A stretch of DNA of 64,000 bases from Lycorma delicatula (Eukaryota; Arthropoda; Insecta; Hemiptera; Fulgoridae): positions 98,608,657-98,672,656 of the forward strand of contig NC_134463.1 in the NCBI RefSeq assembly GCF_047948215.1, given 5' to 3'. Below are positions 1 to 12,235 of the stretch, piece after piece (within the stretch, counting starts at the first letter, position 1; each line of letters starts with the position of its first letter). The position numbers were made by a program, and so were the translations under genes. The notes beneath the pieces are model-generated. The model saw nothing but the letters and a program-made list of their open reading frames with translations. It did no database searches and was not told where the DNA came from.

Positions 1-1386
1 CGGTGTAAATTATATATGACATATAACCTAACATTACCCAAAATAATTTTATCTCACGTATTTTATCTCCACTTGGACGTCGTCACCACAAATATTCACA
101 CAGGTAGAAATCTATATCTCACAGGTAGAAAATTCTCATTGTGTACCGTATTCTTGATTGTTTCGCAGTTTTGCATGACTCCACATAGATTCATTGATTT
201 GGGTATGAACACCAGTATCTGGATCAATGAAATATCTAGAAGGATTCACGGTTTCGTAGAAATTTTACCATATTTGGAATCCCTGGGATACCGATATACG
301 CTTTCAACAGTCAGAGATTTTTTTTTAAACAGTTAAATACGGAGTGTAACTGTATCTTGTTGAGTAATAGCTGCTTTATTTTCCGCAGCATACATTAAAC
401 ATTAAACATTTCTTGTCCTCCCTACATATTCCTCCGAACATCTATTGCTGAGGAATTACCCAATTAACATTGTATTTTCGAGCGAGAAACACTTTCGTCG
501 ATCTCGATGGTTTTACCCGGGCCGCAAATTTCGATTTTTTCAATAAATGATGAGTGAAACATCTCCTAGGTAATTCTTTCATTACGAATTCAGTAACACA
601 AATTTAATTCATTTACCCGTGCACGGGTAAAATAGATATCTCTAGTTGTAAATTCGAGCCTTCCAATCATGTACCTTTTCAGAATGACAAATCCATAAGA
701 CATTCTTGTCTATGATATCGCCACCTGTCTTTGTTGTTGTTGAATAGCATAAATTTTTGTGCGTTTAAACTCAAATGAGTAAAGAAATTTTTAATACGAT
801 TTTATCACTTATGATGAAAATCCGTTTGCCGAGGAAAAAATTATAGGAGAAATGCTTCTTATATAATTAAAAAAATATAAAGAATTAAAGCTGTTGTAGA
901 GTTTTTTAATTCTATAACAGGGGCTTATATCGTCATTTACCAGTAACTTAATCAACTGAAATCCCCGGTACTATTACCTCGATACCTCTTGTACAACTGC
1001 TATAAGAGAAAGACAAGCCAAGTGATTAGTTTTTGCTGGAATGAAAGGTGTAGACGTAGGTGGTTTAGTAAGGCAAGAGGAACAGAAGGGGGGGTCTATT
1101 GATTCAGAAGTGCTTCCCTAATGCGAAGGGTAGCAACATTTCTTGCCCCTAATAGCGGACCCTATCTAGGGACAATGCAGTGACCAACGTCACGCTAAAT
1201 AAATTAGCTCTTAGTTCCCTTCTCAGATAAAAACAGTTCATTTCCCACCTTCGCTTCCTGTTTTTGTACGCCCTATATGTACTGTGCATTCATTATTTTA
1301 TTACATTATACCTATTACCACAGTATAACCCCCCTAGCCCCCCCTACTTTAACTCTTAGCTCTTTAAATCCTACCCGCATCTGATT

Positions 1387-1426
<40 letters not shown>

Positions 1427-2371
1427 TTATTCTTTACTGTGTAATCTTCATTTGAATATTTTGTAACTTCATTTGGACATTTAACAGGAAATTCAAGTGC
1501 TTGGGTGTAGGGAATATGATAGGAAGTGATATGAAAGGAAGTGCTATTGCGTAACTCCATTCTTTTCACTATTTCTTGCCTGTTTTGAATTTAATTTCTA
1601 ACATTCTAAGTATTTTTTAAAAGTAATTTATGTGTACGAAAAGTTACTTTTTAAATATTAATACGTACATGTCTCCCATACACAGGTACAGTACTTATAT
1701 ACTGATTCATATTTACGTACGAGTATATGAATAGTTTTACACATCTGAATGTTGCTTATATGAAAATTTAAAATTGTTGTTTAACAAATTTTATTAATAT
1801 CCTACCCTATTAAAAAGTATTTGTATGTGTTTCTGCCTGTGTTTGTGTCAGTCTCCCTTAGTTCAGTACGGGAATGTACCGATCACTAGCGGAAAATCCC
1901 GATTCGTGAGAATCAATTTCTAGATTAAATTTCTAATTTAACTTCGGTTACAGCAATTTTCATCATTCAAAAAAATATTTTTACACAAGAGGTAATCAAT
2001 TTTTGACATCTAATAATCCCATACCAAGACGCCGCTCGCCCGGATGGGGTGCCTACGGCACGCTTATGCAGTTAGTATATAAAATAAAGGGAACAGTACG
2101 CTCTTTAGCTTTCTCATCTCCAGCCTTGAAGGTACAACCTGAAACCTACCTTCTGACAACAGTAAATTCTTATTGCGTTATATGAAGTATTTTAGATATG
2201 ATTTTTCCCTCAAAATTTTCTTGGTCAATAGCTTTTGTAGTTAGATTTATAAGTAATCGACATTCTCGCAAAAAAAAAAATCAATTTTTTTATATCAAAA
2301 AGTTTATTAAGATACACTTTCAATAAAATAAAGAAGTAAAAAATATTTTTTATTTATTCTAGGATTAGAAT
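1..2371. other. A+T-rich DNA, no recognised gene
   Basis: This stretch is mostly low-complexity A+T-rich sequence. A 106-codon open frame on the plus strand (16-336) has an ATG but resembles no family I know and has no neighbours or signals supporting a gene. It contains an imperfect direct repeat of 'acaggtagaaa' near 102 and 121. A somewhat more complex patch lies at about 1010-1260, without coding sense. Nothing else can be supported. Confidence 0.6.
1392..1423. repeat. (TA)n microsatellite
   Basis: An uninterrupted TA dinucleotide run of about 16 units lies in otherwise A+T-rich DNA. It is a simple sequence repeat with no associated gene. Confidence 0.95.
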
Positions 2372-2448
2372 AAATTTGAAAGCGAAATAGAATAAATTGG
2401 TCGGTTGGATCTCACGCGAGAACCAACCGACCGATTACTTTCAAATTT
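2372..2448. repeat. Nested inverted repeat / hairpin
   Basis: The inner arms GGTCGGTTGG-a-TCTC (2399-2413) and GAGA-a-CCAACCGACC (2418-2432) are reverse complements apart from one A:A mismatch and enclose a four-base loop, ACGC. Outside them, AAATTTGAAAG (2372-2382) pairs with CTTTCAAATTT (2438-2448). The two nested stems give a compact foldback of 77 bp. No coding sequence is present. It may be a small foldback repeat or the product of a template-switch event. Confidence 0.85.
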
Positions 2449-2799
2449 GCAGGATACATTCGTGTTATCCCAGGGAAGGTTTTAAACCATCGAGGCCCTA
2501 GCTCCCTGGAAGGTTAAAATATTAAAAATATTCATTATTTCTTCGTCTTTAAGGAGGGTGAAGTTGTGAATTAAAAATATTCGTTAAGGAAAGAATAGAT
2601 TAATTCTTTTATGTCGTTATTATATTTCTGCCACCACGGCAAATAAATAAGTTATGAACTTTACGTCGTCAAAGTTGTCTACTTTAGTTACCAGGGTTAC
2701 TATTATTCTGTTTTTTTGTAATTTAGTTTCTTTTTCGGGTAAAGCCTGAATACTATAATTGGTATTTATCAGTATTATTCTCACAACCATGAGGATAAC

Positions 2800-2985
2800 G
2801 AATAGTGCGGGGTTCCAGGGGGTGGAGCCCTATGGGTAGGCGGGAATGGCGACCGAAGCGAGCTCTGCAGCCTTGACGTAGGCCCCGTGACCACGGGAGG
2901 CCCCGAGGAGCCCCTGAGTTGGCTTTTTGGTTCGCCTGGGCCGACCTGGATTCTCAAGGTCTAGGTTCTAACTAGATTGGCCAAC
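2800..2985. other. GC-rich block, probable dispersed repeat fragment
   Basis: About 185 bp of conspicuously GC-rich sequence sits inside A+T-rich DNA. It has runs such as GGGGTTCCAGGGGGTGGAG near 2810 and several self-complementary CCCCG/CGGGG and CCTGG/CCAGG patches. No convincing reading frame was found. The abrupt composition change suggests an inserted repeat, such as part of a LINE or other element, but I cannot name a family. Confidence 0.5.
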
Positions 2986-3714
2986 TAATATTTTATAAAT
3001 GTATTTTGTTGAAAAAGAAAGAAAGAATTACAACGTACGCATTAGCGTAAAAAGTAGGAACAGCAAGAGTATTTGTATTGTCGCAAGTTTAAGTTTTGAT
3101 AAATTTGACGTAAATAAGGATTTTTAGTTTTGATTAGCAAAATAAGTTTATAACTTAAATTTACTGAAATTTAATAGTAACAATTAGTTGCATATATCTA
3201 ATTTATAATAATTGAATATCTTCCGAAAGTAGCAGTCTTTATTTAATGCTGGGCAAACAGAAATATGGAATGGCATGCCTGGTATTGTTAATACACTTAA
3301 GGTTTAATCGTATGGTGTTTTTAGAGTAAATAAAAAATAACTTTAACTTGAGGATATGAAAGCGTAAGTTATAAGAATAGTTGGTAAAAGGCACCTACGT
3401 TTAATAATTAAATATGTTGTGTAATTTGTTGATAATGATTACATTTCATCTGTCTCAACAATGTGGACCGTATTTTTATTTTTATTTAAAGAAATTTGTT
3501 TAGGTATAATATTTACAAAAATCTTGTGAAAAAATCTATAAATTATAAACAAAGAACGGTGCTGATCAATTTCTTTCGAATCAATTGTGAATGTACTTTT
3601 AATTTAATTAAAAATTGATAGATGTTGCTTAACTATTTATTAAGATCATGGTCTTGTACATAATTGCTGTAAAAGATTCTATAAATATTTACAAATCATG
3701 CTTACTAATTTTTG
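2986..3714. other. A+T-rich DNA, nothing recognised
   Basis: This is low-complexity sequence with many stop codons in all frames. I see no repeat structure or gene. Confidence 0.6.
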
Positions 3715-3906
3715 TCTCTGTTTCATCCCGTGATTGGGAGATGGGTGGTTTTATCCTCAGAGACCACCGTTAGGTATTGCTTCAGAGAATGGGATGAAAT
3801 GATAATTTATAGAGAGTTAAAATGTCATACGAGACCGGATTAGAACTCGGGACCTCCGGAGAAAAGGTCGAGACTCTACCACTTGCACCACGGAGCCGGG
3901 CAGATG
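3715..3906 (-). repeat. tRNA-derived SINE (family B), antisense copy
   Basis: Read on the minus strand, the segment starts near 3906 with a tRNA-like head. A box-A-like TGGTGCAAGTGGTAGAG is followed by a box-B-like GAGTTCTAATCC about 40 bases later, matching the spacing of an internal RNA polymerase III promoter. A non-tRNA body continues to about 3715. The reverse-strand reading 'gggacctccggag' is typical of tRNA-headed SINEs of insects. A decayed relative of the same head lies at 54636-54702, also on the minus strand. The 3' boundary is uncertain. Confidence 0.65.
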
Positions 3907-6689
3907 GGTGGATTATTCGCGAATGACGATACATTTATTAATATTGAGATAAATGAACTTTTCTTATTTTAAATCGGGTAAAAAGTAACTAGACTACAAT
4001 ATTGTATTGTATGTAAATATTGTGAGAAAAAATATAAATCGGTTATCATTAAACCATCTTTACTAAGAAGTTCGAGTTCGATCAGAATTCATTTTTTTAT
4101 ATTTAATTGATTCAGTAGGCTTTTATTTTTTATTTATTTACCTGTTTGGGAAATAGTATAAAATCTAATTAAATTTAATGAATTTATGGAATTTCTGGAT
4201 GACGTGTGTCTTGTATGTAAATTTAAATTATTAGTTAATAAAATAATTAAATATATTATAAAATTTAGTTTTAAAATCGAACAGAATAAAAAGTTTTAAA
4301 CATATTTTTGAATACAGTTTTGTTAGTTCAGGTTATCGTGTAATTTTAATATTTATTTTTATTTTAAAGTGGTTTCTTACGTATATTTTTCTCTCCTGAA
4401 TAGAAATATTAAATATTATTTATTTTTCTAAAAAAATAAGCGTAGATAATCTTGAATCGTCATGAAATCATTCATTTTTTATCGTACCAACTATTCTAAG
4501 GTATTTTCTAGTAAGGGTGCCAAGGCCGTGTGGAAATTTGTTAACGGTTGGTTTATGTTTCTAAAGGGGATCCGTTATCGCAAAAAGGGATCGGTTAAAG
4601 AGTGGGCAACATCGTAGAGTCCCGAGTCCATAGTCCACTCGTGAAGACATTTGTTTATCTGAAGTGTTTTCTGTGTGAATGGGGCGAGAGATTTCGTGAG
4701 TGGTAATTGAAAACGAGACTTACCCTCTGAAGTGAGGGTGCAACCCTTTAGTTTCTCTTTATAAACCTCAGCTTACTTCTTTTCTTTATTATTTTTTTTT
4801 TTTACATCTTTCTAAATTTCCAGTTATGAACTCCATTTTATAACCTTAAATATGTTTTGACTACATTTTTATTTTTTGTTGGGGAATGTAATGAGGCCGT
4901 ATTCTTTTCTTAAATTCAAAACTAACGTTTTCCAGAAAACTTAGGAGTAACACTAATTTACTCGCTCCTGTTGTCGGATAATTCATTAAAAAAAAGTAAG
5001 ATAGGTGAAAATTTTCTACAATATTAGACTTCACAGTTTTTAATTTATGAAAAATATTCAGCTATAAAATATTTTTGTATAACGCACAATAGTAGATTAT
5101 TGAATAATTAATGCACTCGTAGACCCAACTGAATGTTCCAAACACTTATTCATATATTTACTCTGGAAAACTTAAAAGAAAAAATAAAATTTCAATTTTA
5201 ATAATGTCTATAGAGAAATAATTCTCGGAGTTATTGTGTACAGCTTGATATGTCAATCGCACCGGTAAACAGTATTTACTGGGGGCTATCGCTTGATATT
5301 GAGTCGGTAAAGATACCTTATTTATAAAACACTACAAAATAATATGAATTTTGCTCAGTAAGGTTATGAAAAATTTATTCCTTAGACGTTAAATGATTTT
5401 ATTATAAAATTAAGATTTATCGTAGGATTTTTTACAATTGAGTGAAAAATCTTTTTCCCTTCTTTCTTTATTTCACGGATTAGGTTCATGGTGAAGGGGA
5501 ACCTGGTTTGACAAAAAAACTTATCTTTATCCGATGCATGGATAAATGGGAGTTTTTTTATTACTATGAAACCCTAATGTTTGCAGACATAGATTTTCAA
5601 CACAATTGATTTGTACGGTAAGTTAAGAGTTTCAATTCCAATTACGAATATGAATCTTTACATAAAAAAATACATTACAATTTTTTACTAAAAATTTGCC
5701 GAGTTTACCAGTTTAAATCAACGTGCATATATATTCACAACAGCTAACGCTATAGAATTATTTTTAATAGCTGCCAAATACATAATTATTAAAACATTAT
5801 GAACTGAAGAAGGTAAAGGATAAGGAAACAGTATATTAAAATGAACGGAAAAATATTATGAAAATTTAGAACAAATAATTTTATAATTCATAAAATTATA
5901 ATTTATGTATTTGTATTAATTTTATTTTTTTTCATGTTGTGTCATTCTGTAAGTGATGAAAGAAATGTTTCATATTTAACATACAAAACAATTGAGTTTA
6001 ATAATAAGAATACCAAAATTAATTAATTTCGGAAAAACATAATCAATAAATAATTTTATTCAGATCGGGACATAATTATTTTTTTATATAGATCACTTCA
6101 GGAATAAATAGGTGTACAACTCCAATGATAATAAAAAGGAACTACTCTACAATCATTCGCCTGTATGTATCAAGGAAAATCAAAGTTATTTAAAATATCT
6201 GAATTCAGTAACTTATCTGTAGTTGAAGAATATGTTATATATCGCTTTTGGACAAGAATAACGCATCTGTTTTTCACCGTCAATGAAAGTGAAAGATTGA
6301 TGAACAATTTCAAAACATCATTAAAAATACATGAAACTTGTAATTAAAAAGATAATAAATGATCTTTACATAATATAATAATTATATACAATTGTAGGAA
6401 GATAATAAATACATAAAATCGGTACTGAATAACAACTATGAATACATTAATTTAACTTTTAATTTGATTGTTCTAAAAATCTTTAGAAAATGTATTAAAA
6501 ATAGAAATTGAAGGAAAATAAAATCCTTTCTTGTAGATGAAACAGTATATTTTATAAAAGTATTCAGTATAAAACGGCTCTCACGATGTATTACTTAATA
6601 TATTTTTATATTGGGTTATCATTCAAAATTCATAAATTGCATTCTGAAGTTCACTCTATCAAATTTAAAAAAAGAAGGCCAGGAATACA
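3907..6689. other. A+T-rich DNA with one moderately complex patch
   Basis: This is mostly A+T-rich, non-coding sequence. A patch at roughly 4500-4770 is more balanced in composition and contains a short inverted pair, ACCCTCTGAAGTGAGGGT near 4722-4739. No element family or reading frame was recognised there. The 60-codon open frame at 6165-6347 looks random. Confidence 0.55.
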
Positions 6690-7262
6690 AAAAGTATGGC
6701 TTCTATCGGAAAGCATTTAGTTAGATCCAAGACTGTAGTTAACGATACAGTTTTGAAGCAAGTTGAACGGTTTAACTACTTGAGATGTAAAATTAGCTTA
6801 GACGAGAAAGTGGAATTATTTAAAAATTTATAATAAATTCAGTTAAAAGAACTACGTGATAAAACATCAAGACAGATCAGCTTAAAATTATGGTAAGAAG
6901 ATGGCTGTAGCTGCACTATTACATGGCAGTGAGTGAGATGTGTGTTGTAAACAGTAAGCAGAATCAAAAAGTAACAGCTGCAGAAATACGGTTCATGAAA
7001 GCAGTTTGGTTAGATTAGGTTAGGTAAGGATATTATTCCAGGATGGATAGGATGGACAGATCACTGAAGTTGTAAATATCGATCTAAAGGAAGAAGAGAC
7101 CCAGGAATAACTGTAAATAAATTTTTCATCTAAATAGAAAGAATAGTAGTGGTTAAAATTAGTAACTAAAATGGAAAAAAACGGTTTGGCACTGGTGGAT
7201 ATTTTCCTTCAAGTTGATCGGACGACCTTGAAACAGTCACAAATATTAAACAATCATCATAA
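6690..7262 (+). pseudogene. LINE 3'-terminal fragment (end of reverse transcriptase ORF)
   Basis: Plus-strand translation, with several frame changes and stops, reproduces the region just after the reverse-transcriptase core of a non-LTR retrotransposon. From the ATG at 6696 comes a segment including DTVLKQVERFNYLRCKIS, the usual 'xFxYLGxxI' strand after the palm. Further on are ALLHGSE (as 'LYGSET') near 6925 and VTAAEIRFMKAVW at about 6970-7008. These are typical of the C-terminal region of LINE polymerases in insects. The upstream polymerase and endonuclease are absent, consistent with a 5'-truncated insertion. Frameshifts and stops show it is dead. The clade is not resolved; it looks like the same broad group as the tails at 24607 and 61740. 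Confidence 0.75.
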
Positions 7263-7619
7263 GTAGATATTGTGGAAATAAAAAATTAAATAATAAGTAA
7301 ATAAGTAAAAAAATAATAATAAACAGAAAAAAAATAATACTTACCAAACTTTATAAAGTGAGTATTTCTAATAGAATGAAGGTAAAAAATACAAACAAAA
7401 AAAACTATTTTCGTATTAGATAATCCCAGATTCAATCTGAAAGTTAAAAGCATCTAAACCAATGAAATTTCCATTTCGAATTGACCACCGCAACCTAAAG
7501 TCCGTCTCATGTATAGGGTTAAGTAAGATAAAATTTTATCATAAAAAAGATAAAGATAATCTTAAAAAAAATTAATAGATATACCTTACTATAAACAAAA
7601 TTTACTCAAAAGGGTAGCA
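7263..7619. other. A-rich spacer
   Basis: A-rich, low-complexity sequence lies between a LINE tail and a mariner-like element. No gene is seen. Confidence 0.6.
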
Positions 7620-8852
7620 CAGTACGTTTGGAAAGTGCTTTTGCAGTATGCTTTAGAATTATTTGGTGCATCCTGTTCTTTCGGTCTTTCCTGTTGGCGG
7701 TGGGTTCGTTGGGCGTTGGTCAATAATAAATCGAAAAGTCAGTTATTAAGTTGTGATTGTTCGTGCTTCGTTTCATTTCCGGTTGTTTCGTTTATCGGAA
7801 TTAATAGTTGCGAGAAACGTAATGGTTCTTTCGGTAAGGAAACGCTTTTTTTTCGATGAACACGTCTTTCGTGAAGGTGACAAGTATACTGATTTAGTGA
7901 AGCACAAGTTTTATAAAACGTTTCTCACCGCAAGGCGGCTCGGATTCTTATAGAAATATTTTGGGCAACAGGTTCTGCTGAAGACGCTGATTGAAACGGA
8001 AGACCTCTTAAACTGAACGAACAGAAGCTGCTTGATATTTCGGATGCTTTAGCTGAAAGTCAATCAAAGTCAACGCGTATGTTAGCACAGCAGCAAGATA
8101 TCGGACTTGCTACCGCACGTAAAACTGTAAGAAAAGAACGTATCCTCTACATTTTGTTTTTTATAGATGAAGCGTGGTTTCATCTGAGAGGGTATATTAA
8201 TTCACAAAATACACAACCGTATTCGACAACTAATCCACATGAATTATACGAAAAATCTTTATACAAATCGAAAATTGGGGTGTAGGTCGGTGCGAGTAGA
8301 ACGCACATTTGTTGGTTCAATCTTTTTCGAAAATACAGTTAATAGTGATCGTTATTTTGCTGTTTAAACAAACTTCGTTAGTCAGAACAGAAGTGGAAAT
8401 CAATTAAGGTTTGGTTCTACAAAACGGCGCCACAGCGCACTTAGCTAACAAGTTCAATGACTTTTTCACGAAATTTCTTCGGTGAACGAATCATTTCGAA
8501 GGGTTTGTGGTATGAACAATCGCTCGATCTAATTTCCCCAGATTATTTCTTCGGGGGGCAGCAAAACAAGCAGTGTATCGCAACAAACAGTACACGATTG
8601 ACGGACTAAAAACTGCAATAACGGAATATGTAGAAGACATTCCAGTACTTGAGCTCATTAAAGCGTTTGAAAAGAAATTGAAACACCTTCAATGTTGGAA
8701 GAGGTTATTTTGAACACTTTTTATAAATTATTCCAGGTATTGTAATATCTGTTTCTATAAAATAATGAAGTAAAAATACTAAGTAATAATTAAGAAAGTT
8801 TCTTCATTGCACTTCCATAATTCCGGTGCACAAAATATTTCGGAAGGCTCTG
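7620..8852 (+). mobile_element. Mariner-like (Tc1/mariner superfamily) element, copy 1
   Basis: This is a relic DNA transposon of about 1.23 kb. The left end near 7620 starts CAGTACGTTTGGAAAGTGC. The right end, read in reverse complement from 8852, starts CAGAGCCTTCCGAAAT, and TA follows at 8853-8854. The ends are only partly similar, so the inverted repeats are degenerate. The whole interior is occupied by transposase remains (7822-8713). A second, shorter copy of the same family lies at 30320-30845 on the minus strand and allows direct comparison. The boundaries are good to a few bases on the right and less certain on the left. Confidence 0.75.
7822..8713 (+). pseudogene. Mariner-like transposase pseudogene
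   Basis: Transposase cuts and pastes its element through an N-terminal helix-turn-helix DNA-binding part and a C-terminal DDE/D catalytic core. From the ATG at 7822 the frame reads MVLSVRKRFFFDEHVFREGD, the start of the HTH domain often labelled DUF4817. After a frameshift near 7920 it resumes with ATGSAEDAD*NGRPLKLNEQ. It then gives STRMLAQQQDIGLATARKTV and the first catalytic Asp in FIDEAWFHLRGY (Asp codon 8166-8168). The QQDGA and SPDxxPPDxF segments follow in broken frames. Compared with the 30.3 kb copy, about 75-80 nt is missing just before FIDEAWFH. The C-terminus ends at a TGA (8711-8713). It is clearly non-functional. Confidence 0.85.
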
Positions 8853-10667
8853 TATTTTATTGTTCTTATGATAAAAAATTTCCCTATACTTTTTTCCGAA
8901 TTTTAAATTTTAATAGGCGATTAGATTAAGGACCAGTGCCCGCTACATTTTTTTTTTTTATATCTGGTTTTCCTATTGTTATTTTTTGTACTATAAACTA
9001 AAGCTCTACATTTTCAATAATTTATTTCTAGTTCGTTAATAACAAGCATTTTTGAATTACGCAATATATTTTTATTTATGTAATTTTGCCATAAAAATCT
9101 TCCTATTTCATTTATCTAAAGTAAATTACATAATCCTTTTATTTGTTACATTTCATATATATATTCTTACATTAATTTATTACATAATTACCCACTTCTC
9201 TCACGTTACATTGTTTTCCTATTATTCTCCAGTATTTTCAAATTTTTATTGTATTTCTTTCATTTTTACTCGTCGATTAATTTAAATGTATAATTCTCTT
9301 ACTTTATTTTAACGAGTGTAATTTTAGTGTTTGTTAATATAATGATATTTCAGAATGCTTAACGTAATACTGATTTAGTGCTAGTCATTATCTTATGAAA
9401 AAAAACATAACTGATAACTATGATTGAATAATCTCATATAATTTGCTAAAAAAATCTAAACAAATTGGTTAGAAATTAAATTATATATATGTTTATCTAA
9501 TATAGTTTTGGTTTATTATCTTTTTAAGACATCACACATCTGACTTCCGTTCGATTAATTATTATATGCGGTCAAATATATCGTAAATGGATATTAGATT
9601 GTCATTAAAAACAAAAGCAGTTCAGTTTTGGTTGCGCTAATTTATATTAAAAATAGTTTGAGCATTTTATTTTATTTATTCGTTATTACATTATGAGCTG
9701 GACGTGGCAAGGAACGAAGGTCAACGTCGTCATATTTCTATCAGGTTGGTTGCTTCAAAGGAATCTGCCAACACCGAATCGCGTTTCTTCCATGCTGTTT
9801 CTATTACCTTGTAAAAAATTCTTTTAAAAATTTTAATACAAAAATTTGCTAATAAATAATTTTTTTTTTAAATTGTTATCTTTTAAATTTTCTCTTTTGA
9901 ATATTTTCTTTAATTAATCTCTTTTTTTCGGATTACCTCTAAAACGTCTCGAACAGTATGTATAAAAATATTTTTAGTCAGTTAACAACTCTTTAACAAA
10001 TAAAGAGCTAAAATATTTTTCTATAAGTATAACAAAAATCTGACAACTCGGTATCGAAATATTTTACCTCAAATTCGACTACAGATTACATTTAATGGAG
10101 TACTAGTTTTATGCATTTGTTAATTACTTATATTCTGTGATCACCTAATAATTTTTGTAGAATGTAACCTACATTCTACATTCTAAATTCTCCTTTATTT
10201 GTTTTATACATTACTTCCTTCAGAAACTAAAATCAATTACCCTTCAATGCCTTAATATAATCAAAAATCTTGTACATTTATTTTATGGTTTCTTTGTTAA
10301 CTACGAATAATTTTAATATAAAATTTTTTTTCAGTATCTGTTTTTATAATTAAAAAATCTACGTCTGATAGGAATATACGTCTTTTTCTAAATTAATGCT
10401 CCCCTGGGTTGTGTGCAGAAATAAGTTTACAATATTAATGAAAGATTTTGCAATATACATTTTATGCAATCTTTTTAATGTTTAACGCTTATTCTCCTTT
10501 CTGTTTTATAAATTTCCTTTATTTTATTAAATTAATTATTTTTACTTTCCCGGCGAACGTTAATAACTATATTAAAGGGAAAATTATGATCATGTACATG
10601 TTAAACATGGGGAATCGAGTTTTTTGCAAATCTTTACGTTTTATGTTTTTCAACTAATTCATCTAGA

Positions 10668-10669
<2 letters not shown>
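8853..10669. other. A+T-rich DNA, nothing recognised
   Basis: This is low-complexity A+T-rich sequence. A short, more balanced patch at about 9690-9800 shows no recognisable protein or repeat. The open frames at 9052-9285 and 10448-10657 are rich in F, I, Y and N and look like translations of A+T-rich DNA. Confidence 0.6.

Positions 10670-10701
<32 letters not shown>
10670..10701. repeat. Poly(A) run, 32 bases
   Basis: There is an uninterrupted run of 32 A residues. It could be the tail of a retroposed sequence ending at about 10669, but no upstream LINE or SINE body was recognised, so the origin is open. Confidence 0.9.
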
Positions 10702-10703
<2 letters not shown>

Positions 10704-11299
10704 ATATGCGCGTACGTTTGGACGTTGGAAGTATATATGCCGTGCTTTTATCCTTTCATCTTAGTATTTATTGGACCGATTTTCTTCAAATTTTGCTAAA
10801 ATAATTTTTATATGTGGGGCACTAACTGTATTATTTTTTTCTAAATTTGTTTAGGAGGGATATCACTAAAAACCAATTTCGATTTTCTTCAGAGGTATTT
10901 TAGACAAAAATTTATTAAATAAAATTTGTAACCTTAAGGATTTATAATCCATATATATAAGTAATCCAGGAAAAATTATTTCAAAGATTCAATCCCTTTG
11001 AAATTAAAATATATTTTTTGTTTATTTTTCTCATCTTGTTATTCGGTTTAAATATTTTTCAAGATTTTTTGAAAATTTCTACTTCACATATATAGCTCAA
11101 GTCTATCAGCTGTTTTTATAACGTAGTTTTTTCACATTTTTCTTCTGAATTTTTTGGTGTTTTTGTGTTTAAAAAAATTGTTTGGAGGATGGCGTTTAGT
11201 ATATAACTCTATTCAACAGTATATTGTATCATATAACTTGTCTGTATTTATTTATTTAAGTCTTTCTTTATTCTAAATACATTTTCGGTTAACCTATTA
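10702..11299. other. Unclassified repeat-like sequence
   Basis: The segment 10735-10900 contains the phrase 'ggaccgatttt' followed by 'caaattttgctaaa'. A comparable arrangement is found at about 22855-22920 ('ggaccgattta' then 'ccaaacttgg'), so both may derive from one dispersed family. The remainder to 11299 is A+T-rich with no coding sense. Confidence 0.35.
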
Positions 11300-12235
11300 C
11301 CTAGGGAAGAGGATGAATATGGAACTGCTTCCAGCTGTTCCAATTGAAGAAAATGAGATTACAGCACAGAAATATCATTTAGAAAGCTTGTACCCTTAGT
11401 GCCCTCAAAAAGGGATCCAAGATAGCAGTCCCACCCCAATCTTATTAGAGACAATTTTGTGTTTGATGTAAGAGATGTCTCCGAAATCGATACCACAGAT
11501 TTGCAGATAGCTTCTGTACCGTGGCAGACGGTGTCAATTTTGGGTCCCACGAAGGTATCACTTTCTCCCGTTACTGCCATCGATTTGCCAATTTAAATTT
11601 TTATCAAATCGTCTCCAGACTCCTCTGATGCAGGATATTAATGTCGATTCCTGTCAAAAGAACGTCATTAAGTCCCAGCCGGGAGTCCTGTACGGCATCA
11701 CTGATGTTATCCGGCTGTATGAATTAAATTAAACGGTGGTTAAAAAGTTTGGAAACAGCCTTAAGAGTATTTAGCCCTAAACAACTACGTGTTATCTCGA
11801 AAGATCTGGACGTTTACAAGTGGATTTTCCTACTGGTCATACCTTCACTAGGAAGAACGAAAGAGCCTTCCGGGTTGTACGAAGGAACTTACACCATTCC
11901 GTCGTTCCGATCGACCATATTAAAGAGAATCTTGAGGAATATCGTCACGCAATTCGAAGTATAACTAATATCAGACATCGGATTACAAAGGAACCCTTGC
12001 GACGTTTTTTGTCAACTTTTTGAGATCAAGGATAACAACAAAGAGGTTTTTAATCAGAAATACATCGCCGATTGTCGGGTAGCTTTCAAAACACCGACAA
12101 GATCTCCGGTTTGGTTCAGTGTATGCGCTGTCAACAGTAGGTTCACACGAAAAAAAGTGCTTCGGGCTTTACAGATGCGTTAAACGTGCTGAGAGCTATA
12201 GGACTGCAGATTTTCCTAAAGGTAGAAACACTCCT
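11300..12235 (+). pseudogene. LINE ORF1 (gag-like, PRE_C2HC plus zinc knuckles) relic
   Basis: This resembles the ORF1 nucleic-acid chaperone of Jockey-like LINEs. In one frame, at 11820-12015, the segment reads FTRKNERAFRVVRRNLHHSV, then IDHIKENLEEYRHAIRSITN and RHRITKEPLRRFLS. This matches the PRE_C2HC domain that precedes zinc knuckles (aromatic/basic start, 'R.V.R.LH', 'I...L', 'N..H..T..P'). Downstream, in shifted frames, are QCMRCQQ*VHT (12119-12151, knuckle-like C..C....H) and CFGLYRCVKRAESYRTADFP (a second knuckle with some Cys lost). The upstream part 11300-11760 is likely the variable N-terminus but is full of stops. Multiple frameshifts make it a pseudogene. No matching endonuclease/RT ORF follows directly. 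Confidence 0.7.

Noticed and set aside
16..336. 106-codon open frame at the left edge
   Set aside because: It has no recognisable domain and no supporting context, and its length is possible by chance over 64 kb.
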